A program made the translations under genes and the position numbers. Of a stretch of DNA of 64,000 bases, positions 1-9,213 are shown one piece after another; position 1 is the first letter of the stretch; each line of letters opens with the position of its first letter. This DNA comes from Synechococcus sp. WH 8016 (GTDB lineage Bacteria; Cyanobacteriota; Cyanobacteriia; PCC-6307; Cyanobiaceae). The notes beneath the pieces are model-generated. The model worked only from the letters and a program-made list of their open reading frames with translations, was not told where the DNA came from and did not search any database. Location: NCBI RefSeq assembly GCF_000230675.1, contig NZ_AGIK01000002.1, forward strand, positions 124,001 through 188,000. The letters are read 5' to 3'.

Positions 1-698
1 AGGGCTGCCACCTGCGTCTCAGCGCGCAAGTAAGAACCATTCACGATCGGCTCAACCGGAACCATCGCGTGATCCACAGTGCAATAGCGGTGGGTTTGTT
101 TGAGCTGGCGGCGATCACTGATCGACTCATTTCCAACTTTTTTGCGCAGCTTGATCACCGCATCAAATATTGCTTCCGGGCGTGGCGGACATCCGGGTAA
201 ATAAAGATCCACCGGGATCAATTTATCGACGCCACGAACAGCGGTGGTGGAGTCAGCGCTGAACATGCCCCCCGTAATCGTGCAAGCTCCCATCGCGATG
301 ACATATTTCGGTTCCGGCATCTGCTCGTAGAGACGAACCAAGGCGGGACCCATTTTCATCGTGACCGTGCCAGCCACGATCAGAAGATCGGCTTGCCTGG
401 GCGAGCTGCGAGGAACCAGTCCGAAGCGGTCAAAGTCGAAACGCGAACCGAGTAGAGCAGCAAACTCGATAAAGCAACAAGCCGTTCCGTACAGCAGGGG
501 CCAAAGGCTGCTGAGACGAGCCCAATTGTGCAAGTCATCGAGGCTCGTCAGGATGACGTTTTCACTGAGGTCATTGGTGACCGTGGGAGACCCGTCTGCA
601 GCACCACCAACGGGCCCACAACTTGCTTCACGAAGGTCGCGAAGGGACTGAATTGAAGGGCTATCGCCGGTTGAAGTCATGGTGATGGGGTCGGTCAT
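1..698 (-). CDS. ndhK: NAD(P)H-quinone oxidoreductase subunit K (3' end off window)
   Basis: This is a subunit of the thylakoid NDH-1 complex and carries the last 4Fe-4S cluster (N2) before plastoquinone in cyclic and respiratory electron flow. Translating the minus strand from the ATG at 698 gives an open frame to the left edge, about 232 residues. The expected ligands are visible: adjacent Cys74-Cys75 in GTACCFIEF, Cys139 in MGACTITGG and Cys170 in [11 protein letters not shown] second in-frame ATG at 680 is an alternative start. Only three bases separate ndhC's stop from the 698 ATG, so the two are almost certainly co-transcribed. The C-terminus lies outside the window, where ndhJ would be expected from the usual cyanobacterial order (inference). 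Confidence 0.95.
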   Translation of the reverse strand, partial: MTDPITMTSTGDSPSIQSLRDLREASCGPVGGAADGSPTVTNDLSENVILTSLDDLHNWARLSSLWPLLYGTACCFIEFAALLGSRFDFDRFGLVPRSSPRQADLLIVAGTVTMKMGPALVRLYEQMPEPKYVIAMGACTITGGMFSADSTTAVRGVDKLIPVDLYLPGCPPRPEAIFDAVIKLRKKVGNESISDRRQLKQTHRYCTVDHAMVPVEPIVNGSYLRAETQVAA

Positions 699-701
699 CA
701 A

Positions 702-1064
702 TCAGCTCCACTCGAGGGCGCCTTTGCGCCATGCATAGGCCAAAGCCACGAGCAGGATGGTAATAAAAACGAGGGCTTCAATGAATGCCAACAATCCCAA
801 GCGGTGGAATGCCACAGCCCAGGGATAGAGGAAGACCGTCTCGACATCGAAGATGACGAAAACAAGCGCAAACATGTAGTAGCGGATATTGAACTGAATC
901 CAAGCCCCACCGATCGGCTCCATCCCGGATTCGTAGGTGAGTTCACGCTCTCCGCCCTGGCTGCGTGGAGCCAATAGTTTGTTGGTCACCAGTGCCAAGA
1001 CCGGCACCGCTGCTGCAATCAGCAGGAACCCCAGGAATGCGTCATAACCCGGCAGCACAAACAT
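702..1064 (-). CDS. ndhC: NAD(P)H-quinone oxidoreductase subunit 3
   Basis: NdhC is a small membrane subunit of NDH-1 in the proton-pumping arm next to the quinone site. The 120-residue product has three hydrophobic segments (roughly residues 7-28, 58-80 and 88-110) and the conserved loop [15 protein letters not shown], which is diagnostic of NuoA/NdhC. The frame extends upstream to 1109, but the ATG at 1064 ([10 protein letters not shown]) gives the usual family length and N-terminus, so I chose it. It precedes ndhK with a three-base gap and is divergent from the rubredoxin gene. Confidence 0.95.
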   Translation of the reverse strand: MFVLPGYDAFLGFLLIAAAVPVLALVTNKLLAPRSQGGERELTYESGMEPIGGAWIQFNIRYYMFALVFVIFDVETVFLYPWAVAFHRLGLLAFIEALVFITILLVALAYAWRKGALEWS

Positions 1065-1164
1065 CGAGGCAGCCCCTTTGTGGAACTCAGTCTGGCATTC
1101 GCAGACCACCTCTGTCGTTCAACGTCCCAACGCCGATAGAGTCTTGTCACCTGGAAGAGGAGCG

Positions 1165-1611
1165 GTGAGCGACGAGATCAGCCCATCAGCGGAAGTTCCC
1201 GCCGAAGTTGACCCCCCTGCAGAGGTGTCAGTGGCGCCTGAAGCCATGGCGACGGAAGACGAGGCTCCTGCCAGCAAGGAGAGCGAAACAACAGACCCAC
1301 GCACGCACCGGTTCGAATGCCGAAGCTGTGGTTACGTCTACGACCCCAATGAAGGGGTTAAAAAGCTCGGGATCGCTGTCGGCACGGCTTTTGAAGATCT
1401 CGACCCGATCGGCTTCCGATGTCCTGTGTGCCGCAGCAGGGTCGGAGCCTTTACCGATATCGGGCCTCGCTCCAAGGCCAGTGGCTTTGAAGAGAACCTT
1501 AATTTCGGTCTTGGAGTTAACCGCCTCACTCCTGGCCAAAAAAATGTTCTGATTTTTGGCGGGCTAGCCCTCGGCTTTGCATTTTTCCTCTCCCTCTATT
1601 CCCTGCGCTGA
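1165..1611 (+). CDS. rubA: Membrane-anchored rubredoxin
   Basis: This is the rubredoxin that cyanobacteria and plastids use in photosystem II assembly (family knowledge). From the GTG at 1165 the 148-residue protein has a long acidic, Pro/Glu-rich N-terminus (1-45), a rubredoxin domain with two CxxC knuckles (Cys52/Cys55 in CRSCGYVYDP and Cys86/Cys89 in CPVC) binding one iron, and a single C-terminal membrane span (about 127-146). The start is supported by a GAAGAGGAG-type ribosome site just upstream; the upstream ATG at 1078 would run into ndhC's 5' region. It lies 17 bases before ycf48, consistent with an assembly operon leading into psbEFLJ. Confidence 0.93.
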   Translation: MSDEISPSAEVPAEVDPPAEVSVAPEAMATEDEAPASKESETTDPRTHRFECRSCGYVYDPNEGVKKLGIAVGTAFEDLDPIGFRCPVCRSRVGAFTDIGPRSKASGFEENLNFGLGVNRLTPGQKNVLIFGGLALGFAFFLSLYSLR

Positions 1612-1628
1612 GACCACCTCTGATCCCA

Positions 1629-2639
1629 ATGAAGCAACTGCTTACCCCTCTCTTCAACCTTGTCTTGGTGGCCTGCATCGGCCTCGGTCTCGGCGGGTGT
1701 GTCACGACGCGATTACCAATGGCACAGTCCAGCCCCTGGCAAGCCATCGACCTCAACACCCAGGGAAATCCTCTGGATGTGGCCTTCACGAACGCCGATC
1801 ACGGATTTCTGGTTGGCAGCAACAGACTGATTCTTGAAACCAATGATGGCGGCGCCACTTGGAATGAACGCAGTCTGGATCTTCCACAAGAAGAGAATTT
1901 TCGCCTCATCAGCATTGCCTTCGACGGTGACGATGGCTGGATTGCCGGTCAGCCTGGTTTGCTGATGCACACCACCGATGGTGGCAACAATTGGACCAGG
2001 CTCTTCCTTGACACGAAACTTCCCGGCGAGCCCTATTTGATTACGGCGCTTGGACCCAACACAGCCGAATTAGCCACCAATGTTGGCGCTGTTTATCGCA
2101 CCAGTGACGGAGGCGGAAGTTGGGAAGCGGAAGTGAGTGATGCCGCAGGGGCGATTCGCGACCTACGCCGCGGCCCTGAAGGGGGATATGTGAGCGTGAG
2201 CAGCCTGGGCAACTTCTATGCCGGATGGGCCCCTGGGCAAGACGTCTGGCAGGTCCACCAGCGAGTAAGCAGTCAGCGATTGCAAAGCATCGGCTACCAA
2301 CCCGATGGAAAACTGTGGATGGTGGCTCGAGGCGCTCAGATTCGTTTCAACGAAGACGACGTTGACAACGAGAACTGGAGCAAGGCGATCATCCCGATCA
2401 CCAATGGCTACGGCTATATGGACATGGCTTGGTCCGATGACGGTGCGATTTGGGCTGGTGGCGGCAATGGAACCTTGCTGGTGAGTCGTGACAACGGCGA
2501 TAGCTGGGAGCGGGATCCTGAAGCCAATCAGACCCCCACGAATTTCAACCGTTTCGTGTTCGATCACAGCGGCAATCAGTTACATGCCTTCCTTCTCGGC
2601 GAACGCGGCAACCTTCTGCGTTGGTCCGCGACCAGCTGA
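1629..2639 (+). CDS. ycf48: Photosystem II assembly lipoprotein Ycf48/HCF136
   Basis: Ycf48 binds precursor D1 in the lumen and helps assemble the PSII reaction centre. The 336-residue product starts with a lipoprotein signal peptide: a hydrophobic stretch followed by lipobox LGGC, predicting lipidation at Cys24. The rest is a beta-propeller of BNR-like repeats, with recurring signatures such as NDGGATW, TDGGNNW, SDGGGSW and RDNGDSW. Length and repeat pattern match the family. Placement between rubA and psbE is the classic arrangement and ties the three genes to PSII biogenesis. Confidence 0.96.
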   Translation: MKQLLTPLFNLVLVACIGLGLGGCVTTRLPMAQSSPWQAIDLNTQGNPLDVAFTNADHGFLVGSNRLILETNDGGATWNERSLDLPQEENFRLISIAFDGDDGWIAGQPGLLMHTTDGGNNWTRLFLDTKLPGEPYLITALGPNTAELATNVGAVYRTSDGGGSWEAEVSDAAGAIRDLRRGPEGGYVSVSSLGNFYAGWAPGQDVWQVHQRVSSQRLQSIGYQPDGKLWMVARGAQIRFNEDDVDNENWSKAIIPITNGYGYMDMAWSDDGAIWAGGGNGTLLVSRDNGDSWERDPEANQTPTNFNRFVFDHSGNQLHAFLLGERGNLLRWSATS

Positions 2640-2748
2640 TCCACGGAATTCGAGAGCTGCTCTGACAACGCTCTGTAACCAGTGCGGTTTGAGCAGCGCG
2701 AGTTCGGGGCAGCTGCCCTAAGATCAATCAGCTGATACGCCCGACGCT

Positions 2749-2997
2749 ATGGCTGCCGGCTCCACCGGGGAACGCCCGTTTTTTGAAATCATCACCAGTA
2801 TTCGTTACTGGGTGATTCATGCCATCACCTTGCCATCCATTTTCTTGGCAGGTTTCTTATTTGTGTCCACAGGTCTCGCTTACGACGCCTTCGGCACACC
2901 TCGTCCAGATGCTTATTTCCAAGCCTCTGAGAGCAAAGCTCCCGTTGTGAGCCAGCGTTATGAGGGCAAATCTGAACTCGACCTGCGCTTGAAATAA
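2749..2997 (+). CDS. psbE: Cytochrome b559 alpha subunit
   Basis: PsbE pairs with PsbF to bind the cytochrome b559 heme in the PSII reaction centre. The 82-residue protein has one transmembrane segment preceded by RYWVIHAI, with the axial heme ligand at His24, and a lumenal tail containing GTPRPDAYF typical of the family. It is the first gene of the psbEFLJ operon; psbF starts three bases after the stop. No promoter could be assigned with confidence in the 109 bases after ycf48. Confidence 0.98.
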   Translation: MAAGSTGERPFFEIITSIRYWVIHAITLPSIFLAGFLFVSTGLAYDAFGTPRPDAYFQASESKAPVVSQRYEGKSELDLRLK

Positions 2998-3000
2998 GCC

Positions 3001-3138
3001 ATGACACAGACTCCCGCCACCTCAACGCCTCGCAATTACCCCATCTTTACGGTGCGTTGGCTTGCTTTGCACACCTTGGGTGTTCCCACAGTCTTTTTCT
3101 TGGGTGCCCTAGCTGCGATGCAGTTTATTCGCCGCTAA
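3001..3138 (+). CDS. psbF: Cytochrome b559 beta subunit
   Basis: A 45-residue single-span protein found by direct translation from the ATG at 3001. [11 protein letters not shown] contains the second axial heme ligand (His24), and the short C-terminus MQFIRR ends on the lumenal side. Together with PsbE it holds the b559 heme. Length and sequence are typical for the family. Confidence 0.97.
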   Translation: MTQTPATSTPRNYPIFTVRWLALHTLGVPTVFFLGALAAMQFIRR

Positions 3139-3156
3139 TCACCCAACGAATTTTCC

Positions 3157-3276
3157 ATGGAGCGCAATCCCAACCCAAACAATCTTCCGGTTGAACTCAA
3201 CCGCACCAGCCTTTACTTAGGGCTGTTGATTGTTTTTACGACTGGAATCCTTTTCTCCAGCTACTTCTTCAACTGA
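3157..3276 (+). CDS. psbL: Photosystem II protein L
   Basis: A 39-residue protein from the ATG at 3157 to the TGA at 3276. It starts with [20 protein letters not shown] and then has one membrane span ending in SSYFFN, the near-invariant PsbL pattern. PsbL sits at the PSII monomer interface and supports the acceptor side. It is third in the psbEFLJ operon. Confidence 0.97.
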   Translation: MERNPNPNNLPVELNRTSLYLGLLIVFTTGILFSSYFFN

Positions 3277-3287
3277 AGGACTGAATC

Positions 3288-3488
3288 ATGAGCGGCAAGA
3301 AATCTAATCTGCCTGACGGTCGTATTCCAGATCGTCTTCCCGATGGCCGACCAGCAGTTGCCTGGAAGTCACGTTGGACTGAAGGCACTCTTCCTCTTTG
3401 GCTCGTTGCCACAGCTGGTGGGATGGCTGTTATTTTCGTTGTAGGTCTTTTCTTTTACGGCTCCTACACAGGAGTGGGTTCCGCCTAA
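3288..3488 (+). CDS. psbJ: Photosystem II protein J
   Basis: A 66-residue product with a hydrophilic N-terminus ([20 protein letters not shown]) and one membrane span, [20 protein letters not shown], ending in [12 protein letters not shown], which is diagnostic for PsbJ. PsbJ affects electron flow at the PSII acceptor side. A GAAGGA ribosome site precedes the ATG. The operon ends 28 bases later at a hairpin terminator. Confidence 0.97.
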   Translation: MSGKKSNLPDGRIPDRLPDGRPAVAWKSRWTEGTLPLWLVATAGGMAVIFVVGLFFYGSYTGVGSA

Positions 3489-3516
3489 GCACCATTCAAC
3501 ATTGACTTCATTGCTT

Positions 3517-3546
3517 CCCATTCACTGCTGTGGATGGGATTTTTTT
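3517..3546 (+). terminator. Rho-independent terminator of psbEFLJ
   Basis: The stem CCCATTCAC pairs with GTGGATGGG (nine pairs, one of them T-G) around a TGCT loop and is followed by A and a run of seven T. It lies just after the psbJ stop, so it should end the operon transcript. Confidence 0.85.
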
Positions 3547-3745
3547 ATTGTCATCTATGCATCAAGGAATGTCATCGTCAGGGAAAGACAAAGTGAGGGA
3601 AAGCCGAAGCCAACAACTTTGATGGATGGTTCCGATTCCGATTGTGCAAAAAATGCGCTTTCGATCGAATCCTTGCCCGTTTGGGACCTCTTAGCGACGA
3701 TCGAAATCGTACGCTTGAATCATTCACAGAAGAGGCTGTTACGGC

Positions 3746-4198
3746 ATGTCCTGTTCAGTCGATCACGGGCAGAAAAAGGAGTCCCGTCGCACCAGGCGAC
3801 CGAAAGGCAGGCAACTTGTTTGCCCGGTCCACCAGGATCAAATTCTGCGAGGAAACGGAAAAAAATATTTTTTGCATTTATTGAGCGCAGAAGCCCTTCA
3901 GCAACGGGGGATGGCTGCCAAAACCGCCCGACTCGTAATCAATGCTTATCCAGTTTTTGTGTTGAGCAACGAGTGGCTTGAAGAGCTGTTCTGCGAACAA
4001 TGCGGCAGCAATCATTGGTGCCACATCACCAAACATTCCCCTGATCAATACAGCGTGCGCTGGGCGCCCCAGCATCTATGGGAGCAGGTGGCCCATGTTG
4101 ACCCCAGCGTGGCCAATCCAACCGTGAGCGAATACACCCGCAAGCAAGCCCGCAGGCACCAACAAAAACGGGTGGATGGAAAACGCTTTTACGGTTGA
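3746..4198 (+). CDS. Conserved cyanobacterial protein, zinc-ribbon-like
   Basis: This 150-residue protein has no function I can name. It has a basic N-terminus, a CPVH motif (Cys26, His29), a central stretch AEALQQRGMAAKTAR, a CEQC motif (Cys83, Cys86) followed by CH, and a basic tail with TVSEYTRKQARR. The paired CPxH/CxxC ligands suggest a zinc-binding fold (inference). I recognise the overall pattern from conserved hypothetical proteins in other cyanobacteria, but this rests on memory. It follows the psbEFLJ terminator, so it probably has its own promoter, and its 3' end overlaps the convergent epimerase gene by 10 bases. Confidence 0.75.
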   Translation: MSCSVDHGQKKESRRTRRPKGRQLVCPVHQDQILRGNGKKYFLHLLSAEALQQRGMAAKTARLVINAYPVFVLSNEWLEELFCEQCGSNHWCHITKHSPDQYSVRWAPQHLWEQVAHVDPSVANPTVSEYTRKQARRHQQKRVDGKRFYG

Positions 4199-5241
4199 TA
4201 AAAATGCTGATACCAATCAGCAAACTGTTGGATGCCCTCTTCAATCGGGGTCGAAGGCTTAAATCCCACCCAGGCTTCTAAAGCCTCTGTATTTGCAGCC
4301 GTAGCCACCACATCACCGGGCTGCATGGGCTGAAAATCCTTGATCGCTTCCCTGCCGAAAGCCTGTTCCATCACTTCGATGAAACGGAGCAGTTCTGTGG
4401 GCTGACTGTTGCCGATGTTGAACACGCGATGGGGAGCCGCTGCCGTCGCCGGGTCAGGCTGCATCGGATCAAAATTGGGATTCGGTGTGGCTGGTTTGTC
4501 GCAACAGCGCAACACACCCTCCACGATGTCATCGATGAAAGTGAAATCGCGCTGCATTTTGCCGTGATTAAACACCTTGATCGGTTCACCCGCCAAGATC
4601 GCCTTAGCAAACAACATGGGTGCCATATCCGGTCTTCCCCATGGGCCATAAACCGTGAAAAAGCGCAGGCCAGTGGCTGCCAACCCGTAAAGGTGGCTGT
4701 AGGTGTGCGCCATCAACTCATTCGCTTTCTTGCTGGCTGCGTACAGGCTCACCGGATGATTCACCGCTTGCTGTTCGTGGAACGGCAAATTGCGGTTGCC
4801 GCCATACACCGAGCTGCTCGAGGCGTACACCAAATTCTCAACGCCGTGGTGACGACAACCTTCCAGAATGTGGGCAAAACCCACCAGGTTGCTCTGGATG
4901 TAGGCAGCTGGATTTTCCAGTGAATAGCGAACACCTGCCTGGGCCGCAAGATTCACCACCACACGCGGCTGCTCTGCAGCAAACAGCTTGAGCAAGGCCT
5001 CACCGTCCTCCAGGGCCAGCCGTTGAAAACGCCAAGCTGCCGGCTTTGGCGCAGCCAGCGTCTCGATACGAACCAGGCGTGCCTTCTTCAGGGCTGGGTC
5101 GTAGTAGTCATTGAGATTGTCAATGCCGATCACACGATCACCGCGTTGGAGCAATCGCTCACACAAAGCGGCTCCAATAAATCCGGCAGCACCGGTGACA
5201 AGAATCGGCCGCGAAGACACTTGAGAAGAGAGCTGGCTCAT
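4189..5241 (-). CDS. UDP-glucuronate 4-epimerase-like SDR
   Basis: A 350-residue extended short-chain dehydrogenase/reductase. It has the NAD-binding motif TGAAGFIG near residues 16-23, the active-site SSSSVYG strand, and the YAASK motif (Tyr-x-x-x-Lys). The sequence IDNLNDYYDPALKKARL after the first Rossmann unit is typical of CapI/LpsL-type UDP-glucuronate 4-epimerases. It overlaps the upstream UDP-glucose dehydrogenase by four bases (ATGA), implying coupled translation. Together they would convert UDP-glucose to UDP-glucuronate and then UDP-galacturonate for surface glycans. Confidence 0.9.
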   Translation of the reverse strand: MSQLSSQVSSRPILVTGAAGFIGAALCERLLQRGDRVIGIDNLNDYYDPALKKARLVRIETLAAPKPAAWRFQRLALEDGEALLKLFAAEQPRVVVNLAAQAGVRYSLENPAAYIQSNLVGFAHILEGCRHHGVENLVYASSSSVYGGNRNLPFHEQQAVNHPVSLYAASKKANELMAHTYSHLYGLAATGLRFFTVYGPWGRPDMAPMLFAKAILAGEPIKVFNHGKMQRDFTFIDDIVEGVLRCCDKPATPNPNFDPMQPDPATAAAPHRVFNIGNSQPTELLRFIEVMEQAFGREAIKDFQPMQPGDVVATAANTEALEAWVGFKPSTPIEEGIQQFADWYQHFYQP

Positions 5242-6677
5242 GCGTCGCCCTCTCCAACACGCCAGACATTCAGGCCTCCAGATTCAACTTGTTTCGGGTC
5301 CACAACCCCCCGGGCATCAAACACCCAGGCTGGTTTGCGCATCAGGGGCGCCAAGGTTGACCAATCCAGCTCCCGGTACTGCTGCCACTCCGTGAGGATG
5401 AGCACGGCGTCAGCACCACGGATCGCCGAAGCCACATCGGGGCTCGGCCACCATGTGGCTTCCCCGCTTAAGGCCCCACGCGTTGGCCCGGCATCCTCCT
5501 CCGGAGCTTGGCTTGCGATCAAGTTCAAATCGCGACTGATCTGTTCCGGATCCACTTTCGGGTCATGAATGGCCAACTGGGCCCCTTCTTCCAGCAGGTC
5601 TTTGCAAATGCGGATCGCAGGAGCCTCCCGCGTGTCGTTGGTATCTGCCTTGAAGGCAAAGCCCAAAATGGCCAGGCGCTTGCCTGTGACCGTGCCAAAC
5701 AATTTCTGCACCACCAAGCGAGCGATGCGGTGTTGTTGCCAGGTGTTGAGCAGCACCACACTCTCCCAATAGTCGGCCACATCAGGCAAACCGAAGTGAC
5801 GGCAGAGATACACCAAATTGAGGATGTCTTTCTGAAAACAGCTCCCCCCAAAGCCAGGGCCTGCGTTGAGAAATTTGGGTCCGATGCGGCTATCGGTGCC
5901 GATCGCTTTTGCCACCTCACGCACATCTGCACCGGTGGCCTCGCACAGGGCCGCCACGGAGTTGATCGAGCTAATTCGCTGAGCCAGAAACGCATTGGCG
6001 GTGAGCTTGGACAGCTCGCTGCTCCACAAATTGGTGCGAAGAATCTTCTCCTCGGGCACCCACTGTTGATAAATCTCTGCCAGAGCGTCAATCGCCTCAG
6101 CGTTTTCGCCGCCAATCAAGACGCGATCAGGGTTGGCGAGATCACGAATGGCCGTCCCCTCCGCCAAAAACTCGGGGTTGGAGAGCACCGAAAAGGTTTT
6201 CTGCTCCGATGAAGAATCCACGGACCCCAAAATCGCCTTCACCGCTTCCGCCGTTCGAACCGGAAGCGTGCTTTTCTCCACCACAATCGTGTGGCCAGTC
6301 GCTTCCTTCGCCACCGTGCGGGCGCAGGCTTCTACCCAGCGCAGATCACTGGCCTGACCAGCTCCCAGGCCGCGAGTCTTGGTGGGTGTGTTCACGGAGA
6401 TGAACACCATGTCTGCAGAAGCAATCGTTTCCTCCACCGCCGTGGAGAAAAACAAATTCCGGCCACGGGCTCTCTCCACCACCGCATCCAGACCTGGTTC
6501 ATAGACAGGCAACTTGGAGAGATCGGGATGATTCCAAGCAGCAATTCGATCCTGATTGATGTCCACAACCGTGACCTTCACATCCGGGCAGCGATCGGCG
6601 ATCACGGCCATGGTTGGGCCACCCACGTAGCCGGCGCCGATACAGCAAATCGATCGAATGGTGGAATTGCTGCTCAT
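5238..6677 (-). CDS. ugd: UDP-glucose 6-dehydrogenase
   Basis: Oxidises UDP-glucose to UDP-glucuronate with two NAD+. The 479-residue protein has the N-terminal dinucleotide motif GAGYVGG (14-20), the substrate/cofactor segment ISVNTPTK, and the catalytic cysteine at about residue 280 in GFGGSCFQKD. The N-terminal region (RSICCIGAGYVGGPTMAVIA) and the length resemble the longer, eukaryote-like branch of the family more than short bacterial Ugd; this is an impression, not a tree. It is operonic with the downstream epimerase. Confidence 0.94.
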   Translation of the reverse strand: MSSNSTIRSICCIGAGYVGGPTMAVIADRCPDVKVTVVDINQDRIAAWNHPDLSKLPVYEPGLDAVVERARGRNLFFSTAVEETIASADMVFISVNTPTKTRGLGAGQASDLRWVEACARTVAKEATGHTIVVEKSTLPVRTAEAVKAILGSVDSSSEQKTFSVLSNPEFLAEGTAIRDLANPDRVLIGGENAEAIDALAEIYQQWVPEEKILRTNLWSSELSKLTANAFLAQRISSINSVAALCEATGADVREVAKAIGTDSRIGPKFLNAGPGFGGSCFQKDILNLVYLCRHFGLPDVADYWESVVLLNTWQQHRIARLVVQKLFGTVTGKRLAILGFAFKADTNDTREAPAIRICKDLLEEGAQLAIHDPKVDPEQISRDLNLIASQAPEEDAGPTRGALSGEATWWPSPDVASAIRGADAVLILTEWQQYRELDWSTLAPLMRKPAWVFDARGVVDPKQVESGGLNVWRVGEGDA

Positions 6678-6713
6678 CAGAAAAACTATGGTGCCGTCTT
6701 TGATCCCGGCAGG

Positions 6714-8000
6714 TTATCGCTGATTCATGAGGTAAGACAGAGCCTCTTCCCAAGCGAGCTGCTGTTCCTCACCCTCACCACGCAAGGGCTTCAGCCGCAA
6801 CTGGCCAGCCAACGCCTCGTCATCGCCAAGCACCACAGCCCATGGCGCCCCTGAGCGATCGGCACGCTTGAACTGCTTGCCGAACGACGCGCGCGAGCCA
6901 TCCAACTCCACAGCAAGACCTGCGCCGCGCCATTGCCGGGCCAAGCTCAACGCTTGCGGTTCAGCCTGCTCGCCGCGATTGATCACATACACCAGCGGTG
7001 CTGGCGTTGCTGTGAGCCGGGCCGCAGGGCCTTCGGGATTGGCTTGCGCAGCAGCGGCGATCACCAGCAACAGACGCTCCATCCCCAAGGCCCAGCCGAT
7101 CGCGGGCGTGGCTGGACCGCCCAACTGCTGGATCAAGCCGTCGTAACGACCTCCGCCACACACCGTGGCCTGGGCACCGAGTTGATCGCTGGTGATTTCA
7201 AACGCGGTATGACCGTAATAATCAAGGCCGCGCACCAAGCGGGGATTGAGTTGATAGGGAATCTGCAGCGCGGTCAGCAGGGCACGCACCTGCTCAAACC
7301 GTTCCACACTCTCCTCACTGAGCGCAGCTAACAACGTTGGGGCATCGTTCAGCAGCAGCTGGGTGCCCTTGTCTTTGCTGTCAAGAATGCGCAGGGGGTT
7401 CGTGCTGAGACGCGCCTGGGACTCGGCATCCAACTGCTCAACCCGCTCCTCGAGCCAGCCCACCAGCTGAGAGCGAAAGCGCAGGCGATCGTCAGGGGTG
7501 CCGAGGCTGTTGATTTCAAGCTTGAGGCCTTGGATCCCCAACGCAGACAAAAAATCCCAGGCCAGAGCGATCACCTCAGCATCACTGCGCGGGCTGCTGG
7601 CCCCGAGAAATTCCACACCGATCTGGTGAAACTGACGCTGACGACCAGCCTGAGGCCGTTCATAACGGAACATCGGGCCGCCGTACCACAGCCGCTGAGG
7701 CCCCTGGCTCAGCAAGCCATGCTGCAAGGCTGCTCTCACCACTGAGGCGGTGCCTTCAGGGCGCAGGGTGCACGAGCGGTCGCCACGATCCACAAAGGTG
7801 TACATCTCCTTTCCCACCACATCCGTGCCCTCACCGATGCCCCGGGCAAACAGGTCCGTGAATTCGAGCAAAGGCGTACGAATTTCGTCTATGCCGGCGC
7901 AACGGAAGTGTTCGCGCGCCACCGACTCCACAACCTGCCAACGTCGCGTCTGCTCCGGCAGCAGGTCAACCATGCCGCGCAAAGTCTGCAGCTGACTCAC
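6714..8000 (-). CDS. hisS: Histidyl-tRNA synthetase
   Basis: A class II aminoacyl-tRNA synthetase of 428 residues from the GTG at 8000 ([15 protein letters not shown]). The open frame extends to 8129, but that extension would overlap the divergent galE and does not resemble the family. Motif 2 ([17 protein letters not shown]), the histidine-specific box [13 protein letters not shown] and motif 3 (ALGMERLLL) are all present, followed by a C-terminal anticodon-binding domain. A 36-base gap separates it from ugd. Confidence 0.95.
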   Translation of the reverse strand: MSQLQTLRGMVDLLPEQTRRWQVVESVAREHFRCAGIDEIRTPLLEFTDLFARGIGEGTDVVGKEMYTFVDRGDRSCTLRPEGTASVVRAALQHGLLSQGPQRLWYGGPMFRYERPQAGRQRQFHQIGVEFLGASSPRSDAEVIALAWDFLSALGIQGLKLEINSLGTPDDRLRFRSQLVGWLEERVEQLDAESQARLSTNPLRILDSKDKGTQLLLNDAPTLLAALSEESVERFEQVRALLTALQIPYQLNPRLVRGLDYYGHTAFEITSDQLGAQATVCGGGRYDGLIQQLGGPATPAIGWALGMERLLLVIAAAAQANPEGPAARLTATPAPLVYVINRGEQAEPQALSLARQWRGAGLAVELDGSRASFGKQFKRADRSGAPWAVVLGDDEALAGQLRLKPLRGEGEEQQLAWEEALSYLMNQR

Positions 8001-8091
8001 AGCGCTACCACCATCACCACTGCAGTCTGCCGCCCAATCGTGTGAACGGCTCCAATCTCCCCTCAGAATGCTGGTGGATAACGATCGTTCG

Positions 8092-9213
8092 ATGGCCCAA
8101 CTGCTGATCACGGGCGGAGCCGGCTTCATCGGCAGCCATACCTGCCTCGTGCTGCTGGAAGCGGGGCATCAGTTGTTGGTGCTGGACGATTTCAGCAACA
8201 GCTCAGCGGTCGCCCTTGAGCGGGTCGCCGAACTCGCTGGCACTCGCTTGCAGCAAGCTCAACCAACCCTGGAGGAAGCACCGGACGCCTTCACCCTGGT
8301 GGAGGGAGACATCAGGGACGCCCAATGCCTGGAGGCCCTGTTCGCCAGCGCCAAAGCGTTCGGCCAGCCCATACAAGCAGTGATTCATTTCGCTGGACTC
8401 AAGGCTGTGGGTGAATCCGTTCAACAGCCGTTGCGGTACTGGGATGTGAACCTCGTTGGCTCTCAGCGACTGCTCAGCACGATGGACCGGCACAACTGCC
8501 GCACCATGGTGTTCAGCAGTAGCGCCACCCTCTACGGCTACCCATCCCCCGATCAAGTGCCGATTCCGGAAACGGCCCCGATCCAACCGATCAACCCCTA
8601 CGGCGCCAGCAAACACGCCGTGGAAGCGCTTCTCGCCGATCTAGCCGGCTGCAGCGGTGCAGCGGAACCGATCCAAGCCAGTGGCGGTGGCTGGCGGATC
8701 GCCCGGTTGCGCTATTTCAATCCAGTAGGCGCCCATCCCAGTGGCCGAATTGGCGAAGACCCGAACGGCATCCCCAACAATCTGTTCCCGTTCATCACCC
8801 AGGTGGCCGTTGGCCGCCGGCCGGAACTCACTGTGTTTGGTGATGACTGGCCGACGCCGGATGGGACCGGAGTGCGCGACTACATCCACGTGATGGACCT
8901 CGCCGAAGGTCATCGAGAAGCGCTCCATTCCCTTCTCAGTGCTGATCCCCAATTGCTCACCCTCAATCTGGGGAGCGGGCAGGGAGCGAGCGTGCTGGAT
9001 GTGGTGCAGGCCATGGAAGCGGCGAGTCAGCGAGCAATTCCCTATCGCATCGCGCCCCGGCGTCCTGGCGATGCCGCGATCACCGTGGCCAATCCAAGCC
9101 TGGCCGCCCAACAGCTGCAATGGCAAACGCAACGCACGCTGACGGATATCTGCCGTGATGGCTGGGCTTGGCAACAGGCCAATCCGAATGGCTATGGAGA
9201 TGGATGCCGCTGA
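8092..9213 (+). CDS. galE: UDP-glucose 4-epimerase
   Basis: Interconverts UDP-glucose and UDP-galactose. From the ATG at 8092 the 373-residue protein begins [17 protein letters not shown] with the GGAGFIG NAD-binding loop. It continues with [10 protein letters not shown], the [10 protein letters not shown] strand and NPYGASK (catalytic Tyr and Lys). It is slightly longer than standard GalE (about 340), with an insertion after [19 protein letters not shown]. An ATG at 8068 in frame is an alternative start. Its 3' end overlaps the selD fusion start by 10 bases. Confidence 0.93.
   Translation: MAQLLITGGAGFIGSHTCLVLLEAGHQLLVLDDFSNSSAVALERVAELAGTRLQQAQPTLEEAPDAFTLVEGDIRDAQCLEALFASAKAFGQPIQAVIHFAGLKAVGESVQQPLRYWDVNLVGSQRLLSTMDRHNCRTMVFSSSATLYGYPSPDQVPIPETAPIQPINPYGASKHAVEALLADLAGCSGAAEPIQASGGGWRIARLRYFNPVGAHPSGRIGEDPNGIPNNLFPFITQVAVGRRPELTVFGDDWPTPDGTGVRDYIHVMDLAEGHREALHSLLSADPQLLTLNLGSGQGASVLDVVQAMEAASQRAIPYRIAPRRPGDAAITVANPSLAAQQLQWQTQRTLTDICRDGWAWQQANPNGYGDGCR

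Noticed and set aside
3502-3981. 159-codon plus-strand frame before the zinc-ribbon protein
   Set aside because: Starts inside the psbJ terminator and lacks family pattern; the frame from 3746 has conserved-looking Cys pairs.
8001-8129. Upstream extension of hisS
   Set aside because: Would overlap galE; HisRS homology begins at the GTG at 8000.
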